A stretch of DNA of 62,955 nt from Parabacteroides sp. (lineage in GTDB: Bacteria > Bacteroidota > Bacteroidia > Bacteroidales > Tannerellaceae), in NCBI GenBank assembly GCA_022775005.1, contig JALFJR010000096.1, forward strand, positions 1 through 62,955, given 5' to 3'. The notes under the pieces were generated by a model, which was not told the DNA's origin, searched no databases, and saw only the letters and a program-made list of their open reading frames with translations. Positions 1 to 7,541 of this stretch are shown here, piece by piece. Every line of letters begins with the position of its first letter. The stretch's first letter is position 1. Position numbers and translations under genes: made by a program.

Positions 1-744
1 CTTCGGCTTGGCAAATTCCTCGTGCAGCAGGAACACCTTTTCAAGGAATGTGCGTTGTGGCAGCACGGCACGGACTTCAAACTCTTTTTCCGTGAATGGA
101 GCCTTTGTGAAGACCTCGTCGATGAACGACCGCAATTTGACGGGAGTGACCGGCTCGCTCATGGAACGGCCGCTGACCTCAATGATAACCTTGGGACGGA
201 TATAGACGTTGTCGTCAAAAGCGGGATGATAGGCCACCTCGATGATTTCAGGGTCGGTCGTCGTCACGGGGGTGATGTTCACGGACACCGTAAACGCATC
301 CTTGGAAATGCCGTCCCGGACGAGTTGTTCCGCCAAGTCATATTGCAGCCTTTCCCTGACAAACGAGCAGGAGGCACGGCGCAGTTTGTCGCTTATCTGA
401 GTCTTCGACAGCTTTCCGTTGAAACCAAGATATTCCCGGTCTATGGCTATGTCGGCATCCTCAGACATTCGGCTGATGAGATGCCAGCACTTGCTCAGAT
501 TGGTACCGCCCTTGAAGGAGATATGCTCCGCATAAGGCAAAGCGAACAATGCCCGCAAGACTGCCTTCACCCACCAGTCTTTCTCGATTATCTGAAGGTG
601 CAACCCGTTCTCGGCTTGCACACGGCGTATGATTTCCTGTCGGTCTTTTACGGATAAATCTGCAAATTTTCTTCGAGATTTTCCACTGCGCTCGGCAGAG
701 TCAAAATCTATTTTGCCTCTGCTCTTACTTGATTGAAAATTCAT
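1..744 (-). CDS. AbiEii-type nucleotidyltransferase toxin (partial, 3' end outside window)
   Basis: Read on the minus strand from an ATG at 744 the frame stays open for 248 codons to the window edge, so the C-terminus is missing. The protein starts MNFQSSKSRGKIDF and carries, at about residues 78-100, the nucleotidyltransferase signature FKGGTNLSKCWHLISR followed by SEDADIAI (GG-T then D-x-D). That is the arrangement of AbiEii/AbiGii toxins of type IV toxin-antitoxin systems, which transfer nucleotides to RNA targets and cause growth arrest or phage abortion. The start overlaps the stop of the antitoxin gene by four bases (ATGA), typical of translational coupling. The plus-strand open frame across the same DNA is a shadow. 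Family call is firm; the exact target is not known from sequence. Confidence 0.88.
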   Translation of the reverse strand, partial: MNFQSSKSRGKIDFDSAERSGKSRRKFADLSVKDRQEIIRRVQAENGLHLQIIEKDWWVKAVLRALFALPYAEHISFKGGTNLSKCWHLISRMSEDADIAIDREYLGFNGKLSKTQISDKLRRASCSFVRERLQYDLAEQLVRDGISKDAFTVSVNITPVTTTDPEIIEVAYHPAFDDNVYIRPKVIIEVSGRSMSEPVTPVKLRSFIDEVFTKAPFTEKEFEVRAVLPQRTFLEKVFLLHEEFAKPK

Positions 745-1346
745 AGTTGTGAGAGTTTCTTGCGCACCCATATTGGTGCGAGTTGGATGTCTTTCTGATA
801 GTCTTCTTCGGTCACATGTTCAAGATGTTTCCGGATGATGGCCAGCTGTTCTTCGGTCACATTGTGTTCGCCTATCTCGCGCATGGCGGTCACGATGAGC
901 TGCATCATGGTGGAACGAAAGGCGAAAACACGCATTTCTGACGTGTGCTTGAACAAGATGCCCTTGCCTTTCCCGATGGACACACGACGGCCCGAACCAT
1001 CCGTGACGAACACGACATTGGCCGGAATCTGGGTGGAAAGTCCCAGCTTGTTCAGTACGTACGCTCCGGTAGGGGCAATCCTCACCTTGTCGCGCTTGGC
1101 GATAGCTTCGGCAATTTCTTCTATGGAGGGCGGGATGATGCCGCTGCCCCATTTCCTATCCACTTTCGGATAGCAATAGATGCCTTGGGCCACACGCATA
1201 AGGTCGCCCGCACGGCATAGTCGGACCAAGGCCGACCGTACCGCATCGGAAGATGCCGGGTGAAAATCATCGGGAAAGAAAAGTCTTCCCCTTTTGGATT
1301 TCTCCACCCTTCTTTTTATCTCGCTATAAACGCTTTGCGCTGCCAT
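741..1346 (-). CDS. AbiEi-like antitoxin (DUF6088-type, winged-helix)
   Basis: 201 aa. The N-terminal third (residues about 20-60, SDAVRSALVRLCRAGDLMRV then GIYCYPKV) looks like the winged-helix domain of AbiEi-type antitoxins, and the rest matches the type IV antitoxin C-terminal region. Family members neutralise the AbiEii toxin and repress their own operon by binding inverted repeats near the promoter. Here an inverted repeat with arms CACAAAT/ATTTGTG lies just upstream and overlaps the likely -7 box, which fits autoregulation. It is the first gene of a two-gene minus-strand operon; the toxin start overlaps its stop. Start ATG at 1346 is the only sensible one in the frame. Confidence 0.85.
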   Translation of the reverse strand: MAAQSVYSEIKRRVEKSKRGRLFFPDDFHPASSDAVRSALVRLCRAGDLMRVAQGIYCYPKVDRKWGSGIIPPSIEEIAEAIAKRDKVRIAPTGAYVLNKLGLSTQIPANVVFVTDGSGRRVSIGKGKGILFKHTSEMRVFAFRSTMMQLIVTAMREIGEHNVTEEQLAIIRKHLEHVTEEDYQKDIQLAPIWVRKKLSQL

Positions 1347-1363
1347 TTCCTCTTTAATTTTGC

Positions 1364-1386
1364 CACAAATGTATAATAAATTTGTG
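1364..1386 (-). promoter_or_regulatory. AbiE operon promoter with overlapping operator
   Basis: On the minus strand TACATTTG (1373-1366) fits the Bacteroidota -7 consensus TAnnTTTG, 20-27 bp before the antitoxin ATG. A perfect 7-bp inverted repeat, CACAAAT (1364-1370) and ATTTGTG (1380-1386) with a 9-bp spacer, overlaps that box. This is the expected place for the antitoxin to bind and shut off its own promoter. No clear -33 TTTG was seen, so the promoter is plausible and not proven. Confidence 0.5.
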
Positions 1387-1449
1387 ACACTATCTCATAC
1401 AAGAAACGCTTATTCTGTTCAAAACCTAAATCATTCCATTGATAACGAC

Positions 1450-1492
1450 AAAAAAGCCGTCAGGCTTGTTGCATCCTGACGGCTCCTTTTTT
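1450..1492 (-). terminator. Terminator of the first DUF6383 gene
   Basis: Arms gccgtcagg (1456-1464) and cctgacggc (1475-1483) form a perfect 9-bp stem with a 10-nt loop; on the minus strand a run of T follows, and on the plus strand too, so it may act in both directions. It recurs nearly unchanged after the other two DUF6383 genes. Confidence 0.88.
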
Positions 1493-1642
1493 GTGACTGC
1501 CTTTCGCCCCTCACGAGGCTACTCCGCAATAAGAACTTTTTATTATTAACTTTCTAAATCCCTGCTTGTTCACCCTCACAGGTTACTTGGCTCAACGCCT
1601 CGCAGGGAGATTATTTATTATGAATAAATTTCTTTTGTTCTA
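1493..1642 (-). other. Conserved structured 3' UTR, copy 1
   Basis: Between the stop codon of the first DUF6383 gene and its terminator lies about 150 bp that is closely repeated after the other two family genes. On the minus strand it can fold into an outer stem (1602-1608 with 1559-1565, perfect 7 bp) enclosing two small hairpins, ggc-gttga-gcc and cct-GTGA-ggg, followed by a hairpin with a GTGA loop (1506-1519, arms gcctc/ggggc with one G-T pair). Pairing is kept across copies although bases change. No coding potential. It also contains no other gene, so this is the content of the 1347-1642 gap together with the terminator and the AbiE promoter. Confidence 0.6.
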
Positions 1643-3304
1643 TTATTTAACCACTACCTTCGTAACCTCACCTTCAACAGCAACTACGACTACACCTGCC
1701 GGAGCAGCGATCGTTACGTTGTCAGAAGCGGCTACCTGGCTAGCGATCGTCTGACCCAAGATGTTCGCTACGGTAATTACCTTACCAGCTGCACCCTCGA
1801 TGAACGCCCACTGTGCATATACGTTAGAGCCGTCGATAACGTTTGATAAACTATACTTATCGTTAGCCTTTGAAATCAAGTAAGCACCCTTATCCAAAGT
1901 AGCACGCAGAGAGTTTGCATACTGGCCAGCGATTTGCAAGCTATAAACCACAGCCTTTGTATCGATCACAGCGCCACTAGCTGAAGCAGCCTTTGCATAC
2001 GGTTGAATCATCGGAACAATCCAACCCGTTGCTGCTTCTGTAGCTTGACCTGCAACAGTCAATACAACACCGTTACCCAACTGACGCAAAGTAACCTGAC
2101 CTGCGCTGGGCTTATTATTCTCAGCATCAGTAGCAACCTTTGAATTTACTGCTGAAGCCGTAGCCTCTACAGCTTGATTGTTGAAGAAGAGACTTGTTTT
2201 TCCATTCACCACTGGAACATTCACCGCATTCAATGCGATAGAGTCATTTGTGAAAGTATACGTACCCTTGAAAGCAGCCTGCTTAGTAGAACGCTTCACC
2301 GCACCTTTATTAGTGGCTGACTCATTAAACGTACCCGCTTTCTTCAAACCATTTGCAGCATCCTTAGTGTACGCCTCATAAGGAATTGTATCCACTGCCA
2401 ACTTGAAGTACTGCTTTGCAGCCTTGTCCTGATACAACGTATCGACAATCAAATATTTCTTTTTCTCGATACTGATCACCTTCTTGTCACTATCTACGGC
2501 CATATCATTATTCGGACCGGTAACTGTCTCACCATTAGTCAAGGCGAAAGAGTTATCAGTCGAATTATAATCAACAGCTGTCCACTTAGTGTCCTTCAAG
2601 ATGTTTGTCTCATTAGAAGAAACATCCTTTCCACCGTTGAAATGCAACAGCCCATCATTCTTACCCATGATGTAGTTAAAGATTGCCGCATTCAAAGTGA
2701 TAGGAGTAGCAGACAAATCCTCAGCATCAAACTTCAAAGGAGAAGTAAAATCTCCAGTAGCAGTTTTCAAACCTTGTACAGCCACCAAAGTAAAACTCTC
2801 ATTCAGATAGTAAGTAGAGTCCTTTCCCTCTTCTGCATTTGGCACATACGCATAAAGCACTCCGTCACTATTGAGTGCCCATGTCTTATTACCGGCTTGG
2901 TCCAATTCCGTACCACCTGAAGTTTTGCCATTGGTTTTCAACTTGTAAGCGATGTATTCACCAGAATACTTATTAGATATACGATAGGTCTTCTGAACGC
3001 CAGCAGCAGTTGTATTCTCAACTACCTCCACATTCCAGGTAACTTTGTTCAAGTTGTTAAAGTCGTTTTCAACATTAGTTGATTCAACCATCTTTTTCAA
3101 TTTGTCAGAAGCTTTGCTTCCAGCTCCTGACAACTTCTGGTTCTTAATTGCCAAACCCTTACTATCAGAGCCAACGGTGACAGTAATACCAACATTCTCT
3201 CCATTTTTCACAGAAAGAAGCTTGTTATCAGCTGCCCACGCTGAAGAGCTGAACGCCGTAGCGAGCAGGAGGCTCGCCATCAGAGTAGAAAACTTTTTGT
3301 TCAT
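1643..3304 (-). CDS. DUF6383-domain secreted protein, copy 1
   Basis: 553 aa. A signal peptide (MNKKFSTLMASLLLATAF, cleavage near AWA-AD) is followed by a variable beta-rich core of about 470 residues that I do not recognise, rich in Thr, Asn, Lys and Val. The last 55 residues (from GAAGKVITVANILGQ to VTKVVVK) are almost identical to those of the other two family members; I recognise them as DUF6383. Their layout (NILGQ-type turn, APAGVVVVAVEG, terminal KVVVK) resembles a type IX secretion C-terminal sorting domain, which would place the protein on the cell surface; that is inference. It is the shortest of the three and lacks the roughly 200-residue penultimate module shared by the other two. 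It reads away from copy 2 across a likely invertible promoter, and in this assembly it is the gene that has the complete upstream block, so it is predicted to be the one expressed. Confidence 0.85.
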   Translation of the reverse strand: MNKKFSTLMASLLLATAFSSSAWAADNKLLSVKNGENVGITVTVGSDSKGLAIKNQKLSGAGSKASDKLKKMVESTNVENDFNNLNKVTWNVEVVENTTAAGVQKTYRISNKYSGEYIAYKLKTNGKTSGGTELDQAGNKTWALNSDGVLYAYVPNAEEGKDSTYYLNESFTLVAVQGLKTATGDFTSPLKFDAEDLSATPITLNAAIFNYIMGKNDGLLHFNGGKDVSSNETNILKDTKWTAVDYNSTDNSFALTNGETVTGPNNDMAVDSDKKVISIEKKKYLIVDTLYQDKAAKQYFKLAVDTIPYEAYTKDAANGLKKAGTFNESATNKGAVKRSTKQAAFKGTYTFTNDSIALNAVNVPVVNGKTSLFFNNQAVEATASAVNSKVATDAENNKPSAGQVTLRQLGNGVVLTVAGQATEAATGWIVPMIQPYAKAASASGAVIDTKAVVYSLQIAGQYANSLRATLDKGAYLISKANDKYSLSNVIDGSNVYAQWAFIEGAAGKVITVANILGQTIASQVAASDNVTIAAPAGVVVVAVEGEVTKVVVK

Positions 3305-3706
3305 AAATAAGTAATTTAATAGATTAATAATATGTTATAAATAACTCGTTCTTATTTGCCGGAAGGCTTCGCTGAAGGGAGGCGGGAAAAGGGGAAAAAT
3401 TGCGAAATTCCCACTGTCCGGACTGCTCAACGAAAACGTTCCTAACATTTGAGCACAAAGGCATGCGTATTTTCCTAATCACCAAGGGTTGCTCAAAGAA
3501 AAAGATGCGTCACCCCATTTTTCTGAACAAGGGCGTTGGTTTGCGCGACGAAAGCGCCGATTTCTTACATAACTTCGCTTTGCCCTGTTTACTCATCATT
3601 TGCAAATAGCTCACTATCTGTGTCTTTGCGGGCTTGACCCGCAACTCATCCTCTCTTTTTCTAACGCAACACGTTGCGTCCCTACCCCTTTTATAGACCG
3701 AAATGC
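3305..3706 (-). repeat. DUF6383 upstream block, copy 1 (inverted relative to 39045-39439)
   Basis: Read on the minus strand, these 400 bp match the block directly upstream of the third DUF6383 gene base for base over long stretches, from the CTATAAAAGGGGTAGGGACGC end at about 3706 to the start codon. Landmarks shared in the same order are the palindrome acgcaac-gt-gttgcgt, the phrase gggtcaagcccgcaaagaca, gcgcaaaccaacgcccttgt, the inverted-repeat core, and the pyrimidine-rich stretch ending gaagcctt. The two blocks therefore form a long inverted repeat about 36 kb apart. No protein is encoded; short open frames across it do not follow a coding pattern. Confidence 0.85.
3414..3440 (+). repeat. 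Left inverted repeat of the putative invertible segment
   Basis: This 27-bp core is the exact reverse complement of 3778-3804. The similarity continues outward on both sides with only scattered changes to the start codons of the two divergent DUF6383 genes, about 135 bp per side. The inner boundary is sharp: the sequences stop matching immediately inside the repeat. A direct-orientation copy of the right-hand core is also found at 39301-39327 before the third gene. Confidence 0.85.
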
Positions 3707-3777
3707 GGGGTCTGCTCAGCGCAATAAAATGCGCAAAAATACCCGGATTGTTCCACGGCGACTGCTCAACGAAAGTG
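3441..3777. promoter_or_regulatory. Putative invertible promoter segment between two DUF6383 genes
   Basis: 337 bp bounded by the inverted repeats. It carries the sequences that lie upstream of the third DUF6383 gene, oriented toward copy 1; copy 2 has homology only up to the repeat. A candidate promoter on the minus strand is TTG at 3485-3483, 19 bp, then TGCCTTTG at 3463-3456 (one base off TAnnTTTG); the same TTG-N19-TGCCTTCG is present before the third gene at 39256-39285. Inversion would put this block in front of copy 2 and remove it from copy 1. No recombinase gene is in the window. The geometry is seen; switching itself is inferred. Confidence 0.65.
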
Positions 3778-3797
3778 AACGTTTTCGTTGAGCAGTC
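3760..3797. repeat. Perfect 15-bp palindrome overlapping the right inverted repeat
   Basis: gactgctcaacgaaa at 3760-3774 and its exact reverse complement at 3783-3797, separated by 8 bp. The right arm is part of the right inverted repeat; the left arm is an extra inverted copy found only on this side. It may be a remnant of a second crossover site or a binding site for a recombinase or invertase accessory protein. Confidence 0.7.
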
Positions 3798-3804
3798 CGG
3801 ACAG
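3778..3804 (+). repeat. Right inverted repeat of the putative invertible segment
   Basis: 27 bp, exact reverse complement of 3414-3440. From here to the ATG at 3916 the sequence matches the leaders of the other two family genes (pyrimidine-rich stretch, gcctcccttcagcgaagcct, then an A/T-rich ttatttataacatatt run), giving a leader of about 135 nt. Confidence 0.85.
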
Positions 3805-3915
3805 AGGGAATCACCCCATTTTTCCCCCTTTTCCGGCCTCCCTTCAGCGAAGCCTTCCGGCAAGACAAGAACAGTTATTTATAACATATTATTAATCTAT
3901 TTAATTATTTATCGT

Positions 3916-6900
3916 ATGAACAAAAAGTTTTCTACTTTAATGGCCAGCTTGCTGCTGGCGGGTAGTGCTTTCTCAGTTGCCAATGCCACTGACTTTGCAA
4001 CTTTGGCAGGCAATGGGAAGTATTACAAGATTCAGAGATCAGCGTACTACACCAAAAGTTCTGCGGCTTGGACAACTGGAGAAGCTGGTTACTTTTTAAA
4101 TGATGAGGCAAATAAGAGCACAAATGTCACGTCGAAAATTGGTTTGTATACTATTATCGAAAATGAAGACGGAACCGTTTCTTTGAAAACTTTTGACGGT
4201 ACTTTATTGAAAGTCGCAGGTGTCAGCTCTTTTGTTGTTTCATATAAAACAGATTCCAGCAAACCCGGAAACCGTTTGTGGAAAAACGGCGAAAATTCGA
4301 AAGCCCTCCTTGGTACCGATGACAGTGGGAACTTGGAAATCGTTGATTGGAATGACGATCCTGATGAAGCCAACAAAGGTACATACGGCTATGCTGTTCA
4401 AGAAGTTGGCACAGACTTGGAGCAGGTAACCGGCTATGATGCGGATGACATTGACGATGGCTATACCTTCCGTTTTGTTATCCAAAAAGACGGTGAGGTT
4501 ACAGTGTCTGATGACATGTATAAGGCTGTAGTTAATGAGACAACAGGGACAGTTTTTTTCGTAGAAATAGAAAGTGGTGATGCTTTGGAAATTGGTGGTG
4601 CTTCTAACTTCACTCTTTTAGAGGTAGGTGATGATGTGGTGCTGCAAGTATCAGACAACTCTTTCGTGAAATACGATGGTACTAGCTTCTCTTTGGTTTC
4701 TTCTTTGGCAGAAGCTACTATCGTTGCATTCAAGGCAACTGGTTCTGCAAATGTTGACGTTGATCAGTTGAACTTCTTCGCACAGAATGGTTTCAGTGTG
4801 ACAGTGAAGGGTAAGGCTACCAATGGTAAATATACTGTAACGTTAAGTGATAATCCTTTCACAGGCCATTTGATCCCGATGACTTATTCTTCAAGTGATA
4901 ATGGCTCTTTCAGCAAGGCTGCCGATAGTGAAACTTCTTTCTATTTGAAGAATGAGGCTGGCAAGTATATCGTGGCTAAGCGTTACTCTGGTGAGGGTAC
5001 TTCTGCTTCTCAGGCTTTGTATAAGTTTGTGACTGTTGCTGAGAAGGATTTGATCTCTAACTTGCAACGCGCTGATAAGAAGCTTGAGACTCGCCTTTAC
5101 TACGGTTTGTTTAGTGCGGACGCTTCTGAGGCTGTATTGACAGAGGATGACGAGAAGTTGCAGTACATCGACCATCTGTATGTCAATGAGATTCCGGCTG
5201 ACAACGATGGGACGGGTGTCGCTAACGTTGGTCAATACAATTTCAATGGCACACCGACATTGGCCGCTTCTATCTCTACTGGTTTGAAGCCTATTCAGAT
5301 CAAGCTGGGCAGCAGTCAGTTGGTTAACGTGAAGAAGTTCTTGCAGAAGGGTAAGTTCTATACCATCGAGAAAGTGATTGCAAATGCGGTTTCCGGAAAC
5401 GGTAAGCTGGCTGTAAAAGACGGTAACGATACAGAGTATGTGAAGTCATACGGAAACGTATTGGAGGGTCAGTTTGCAGCAGCTTATGACGAGAATAATG
5501 ATAAAATTACTTTTACCAACCGAGAGAATCTTCAGGCTTCTGTAACGTTCGAGGCACATGCTTTGTATGTAGTGGATGGCGTGGCTGACACGTATCGTTA
5601 CGGTGCAGAGGCAACACAGCAGGAAGATAAGGATGGAAATGCTTTGGTAACAACTTATGAGATCAAAGCGGTTGCTTCTCACGCTGCAACGGATGGTTAT
5701 ATCACTTTGCCGCAGACAAATACGAACCGTGTTTATAACATCGGTTACTCTTCAAATGTATTTGGAAACAATGCGTACATGACTGAAAACCATGACGATG
5801 ACACAGCTGGTGCACATATCATTGGTTTGGATACCGATGTGGATGCAGCTTTGCAATTCTCTGCTTACGAGTGGTCAACAAAGGCTTACAAGAAGAGACA
5901 GGATGATCATACAGATAAGTATTTCCCGACAGACTCTATCTATGTAATCAGCCACATGGATTACTGGAATGCTGACGATGAGGAGTATCAGACAACAGCT
6001 GATACCTTGAAGGTGGTTTCTTACACTTTCGTTAACCAGTGGAATGAGCCGTTGGTTCGTGCAGCGGTTAAAGATGGCTATGCTTATCAGTCATTGGTAA
6101 CTTATACCGACGGTGGCAAGACTTATAAGTATGCTAACGCAACCTCAGAGAAAGCTTATGGCGATGCCGATCAGTTCGCATTGCGTAAAGATGGTAGCAA
6201 GCTGAACTTGCGTCTGGTTAACTTGGATCGTAATGAACAAAGCGAGGCTGACTTTGAGGCTGGTAAGAATTACCAAGTATTCCAGTTCGGTAACGATGCT
6301 AAGGTCTATGCTGGTGATGCCGCTAACGGTATCTTGGATGTGACTTCTTTGTATGACAGAACAGAGAATGACCTGTTCGTAGTTGAGGAGACCTCTAAGG
6401 CTATCTATCGCTCTTTGGAGGGCGCTAACGCCAACGGTTTGGATACGATCTCTATCTATCGCGACGAGAACAACAAGTCTCTGTTGTATGAGAAGACTGT
6501 TACGTTGACTGCTGACAACGACAAGGTGGTTAACTTCTTGGGCATGGAGAATATCGCTGACTTCACGAAGATGGCTCCGGCTATGTTAGCTGACATCGCT
6601 TACGTTCGCTATGAGACTTACATGCCGCAGTATCTGTTGGTAGTTGATCCGACAATCGTACCGGCCGGCAAATGGTGTGATGTTCACCAGACCGCTGATT
6701 GCGAGCACGCTGTTCCGACTAAGGGCTTGGTTTCTGGTCGCTTCTTGGTAAGCTTGGCTGATACCGCTGCTGTATGGGCAGACGCTAACAAGCACAAGGC
6801 TGGCAACCCGTATCTGAACTCTGAGAACTTGCCGAAGTTAGGTTTCGTACAGGCAACTCACTACAACGATACATTGGCGATCACTCGTGAGAAACCGACT

Positions 6901-7323
6901 GCAGCAGATTCCTTGTATTTGGGCGACAACAAATTCAACGTGGCCAAGTTTGCGTTCAAGTATGTTGACACTGAGTCTAAGTCCTTCTTGATCGAGACGA
7001 AGGGTGGCTTCTTGAAGTGGATGAATGGCTATGTAGTAGTAGTTCTGAACGAGAAGGATGCTGACATCTTCAACATGAACGAGGATGAGGATCGTAACCC
7101 GACGGCTAACGAGGCAATCGAGGCAGCTGGTGTTCAGGTAATCGCTGGTAAGGGTACTGTGACTGTACAGGGTGCTGCTGGTAAGGTGATTACTGTAGCT
7201 GACATCTTGGGTCGCACAATCGCTAACCAGGTAGCTGCTTCTGACAACGTAACGATCGCTGCTCCGGCAGGTGTAGTTGTAGTTGCTGTTGAGGGCGAGG
7301 CTACGAAGGTAGTGGTTAAGTAA
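3916..7323 (+). CDS. DUF6383-domain secreted protein, copy 2
   Basis: 1135 aa from the ATG that begins MNKKFSTLMASLLLAGSAF; the open frame extends 71 codons further upstream, but those lie in the repeated leader and are not protein-like. Signal peptide cleavage is likely after VANA. The core is long, acidic and beta-rich with no domain I can name. About residues 880-1075 (MLADIAYVRYETYMPQYL through LGDNKFNVAKFAFKY) align with the corresponding region of copy 3, and the last 60 residues are the shared DUF6383 module ending ATKVVVK. Codon use changes along the gene: the first 200-odd core codons use many GAA and AAA, whereas the rest is strongly GAG and AAG as in a highly expressed gene, suggesting a mosaic origin. 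In this orientation the promoter block points away from it, so it is predicted to be off. Confidence 0.85.
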   Translation: MNKKFSTLMASLLLAGSAFSVANATDFATLAGNGKYYKIQRSAYYTKSSAAWTTGEAGYFLNDEANKSTNVTSKIGLYTIIENEDGTVSLKTFDGTLLKVAGVSSFVVSYKTDSSKPGNRLWKNGENSKALLGTDDSGNLEIVDWNDDPDEANKGTYGYAVQEVGTDLEQVTGYDADDIDDGYTFRFVIQKDGEVTVSDDMYKAVVNETTGTVFFVEIESGDALEIGGASNFTLLEVGDDVVLQVSDNSFVKYDGTSFSLVSSLAEATIVAFKATGSANVDVDQLNFFAQNGFSVTVKGKATNGKYTVTLSDNPFTGHLIPMTYSSSDNGSFSKAADSETSFYLKNEAGKYIVAKRYSGEGTSASQALYKFVTVAEKDLISNLQRADKKLETRLYYGLFSADASEAVLTEDDEKLQYIDHLYVNEIPADNDGTGVANVGQYNFNGTPTLAASISTGLKPIQIKLGSSQLVNVKKFLQKGKFYTIEKVIANAVSGNGKLAVKDGNDTEYVKSYGNVLEGQFAAAYDENNDKITFTNRENLQASVTFEAHALYVVDGVADTYRYGAEATQQEDKDGNALVTTYEIKAVASHAATDGYITLPQTNTNRVYNIGYSSNVFGNNAYMTENHDDDTAGAHIIGLDTDVDAALQFSAYEWSTKAYKKRQDDHTDKYFPTDSIYVISHMDYWNADDEEYQTTADTLKVVSYTFVNQWNEPLVRAAVKDGYAYQSLVTYTDGGKTYKYANATSEKAYGDADQFALRKDGSKLNLRLVNLDRNEQSEADFEAGKNYQVFQFGNDAKVYAGDAANGILDVTSLYDRTENDLFVVEETSKAIYRSLEGANANGLDTISIYRDENNKSLLYEKTVTLTADNDKVVNFLGMENIADFTKMAPAMLADIAYVRYETYMPQYLLVVDPTIVPAGKWCDVHQTADCEHAVPTKGLVSGRFLVSLADTAAVWADANKHKAGNPYLNSENLPKLGFVQATHYNDTLAITREKPTAADSLYLGDNKFNVAKFAFKYVDTESKSFLIETKGGFLKWMNGYVVVVLNEKDADIFNMNEDEDRNPTANEAIEAAGVQVIAGKGTVTVQGAAGKVITVADILGRTIANQVAASDNVTIAAPAGVVVVAVEGEATKVVVK

Positions 7324-7474
7324 TTAACGAGAAAAATTATTCATAATAAGTAATCTTCCTGCGCAGTCCATTGGGCTAAGTAACCCGCGAGGGGTGAACG
7401 AGCAGGGAAATAGAAAGTTAATAATAAAAAGTTCTTATTGCGGAGTAGCCCCGTGAGGGGCGAAAGGCAGTCAC
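7324..7474 (+). other. Conserved structured 3' UTR, copy 2
   Basis: Non-coding. Predicted stems: outer cctgc/gcagg (7358-7362 with 7402-7406); inner gtcc-att-gggc (7366-7376, one T-G pair); ccc-GCGA-ggg (7384-7393), a GNRA loop; and gcccc-GTGA-ggggc (7448-7461). The same four elements occur after the other two DUF6383 genes with paired base changes. Confidence 0.6.
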
Positions 7475-7518
7475 AAAAAAGGAGCCGTCAGGATGCAACA
7501 AGCCTGACGGCTTTTTTT
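7475..7518 (+). terminator. Terminator of the second DUF6383 gene
   Basis: Stem gccgtcagg (7484-7492) with cctgacggc (7503-7511), 10-nt loop, followed by seven T. An A-run precedes it, so it could work in both directions. Confidence 0.9.
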
Positions 7519-7541
7519 ATATCCATTTATCCCTTCTCAAA

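Noticed and set aside
22-657. 211-codon plus-strand open frame at the left edge
   Set aside because: It is opposite the AbiEii toxin, whose minus-strand translation has the nucleotidyltransferase motifs and a coupled start; the plus frame has no recognisable features.
3400-3863. Small open frames in the switch region on both strands
   Set aside because: They are made of the non-coding repeat block, have no consistent start or homology between copies, and contain terminator-like and palindromic stretches.
3703-3915. 71-codon upstream extension of DUF6383 copy 2
   Set aside because: It runs through the inverted repeat and leader shared with the other copies, where the frames are closed; the signal peptide begins at 3916.
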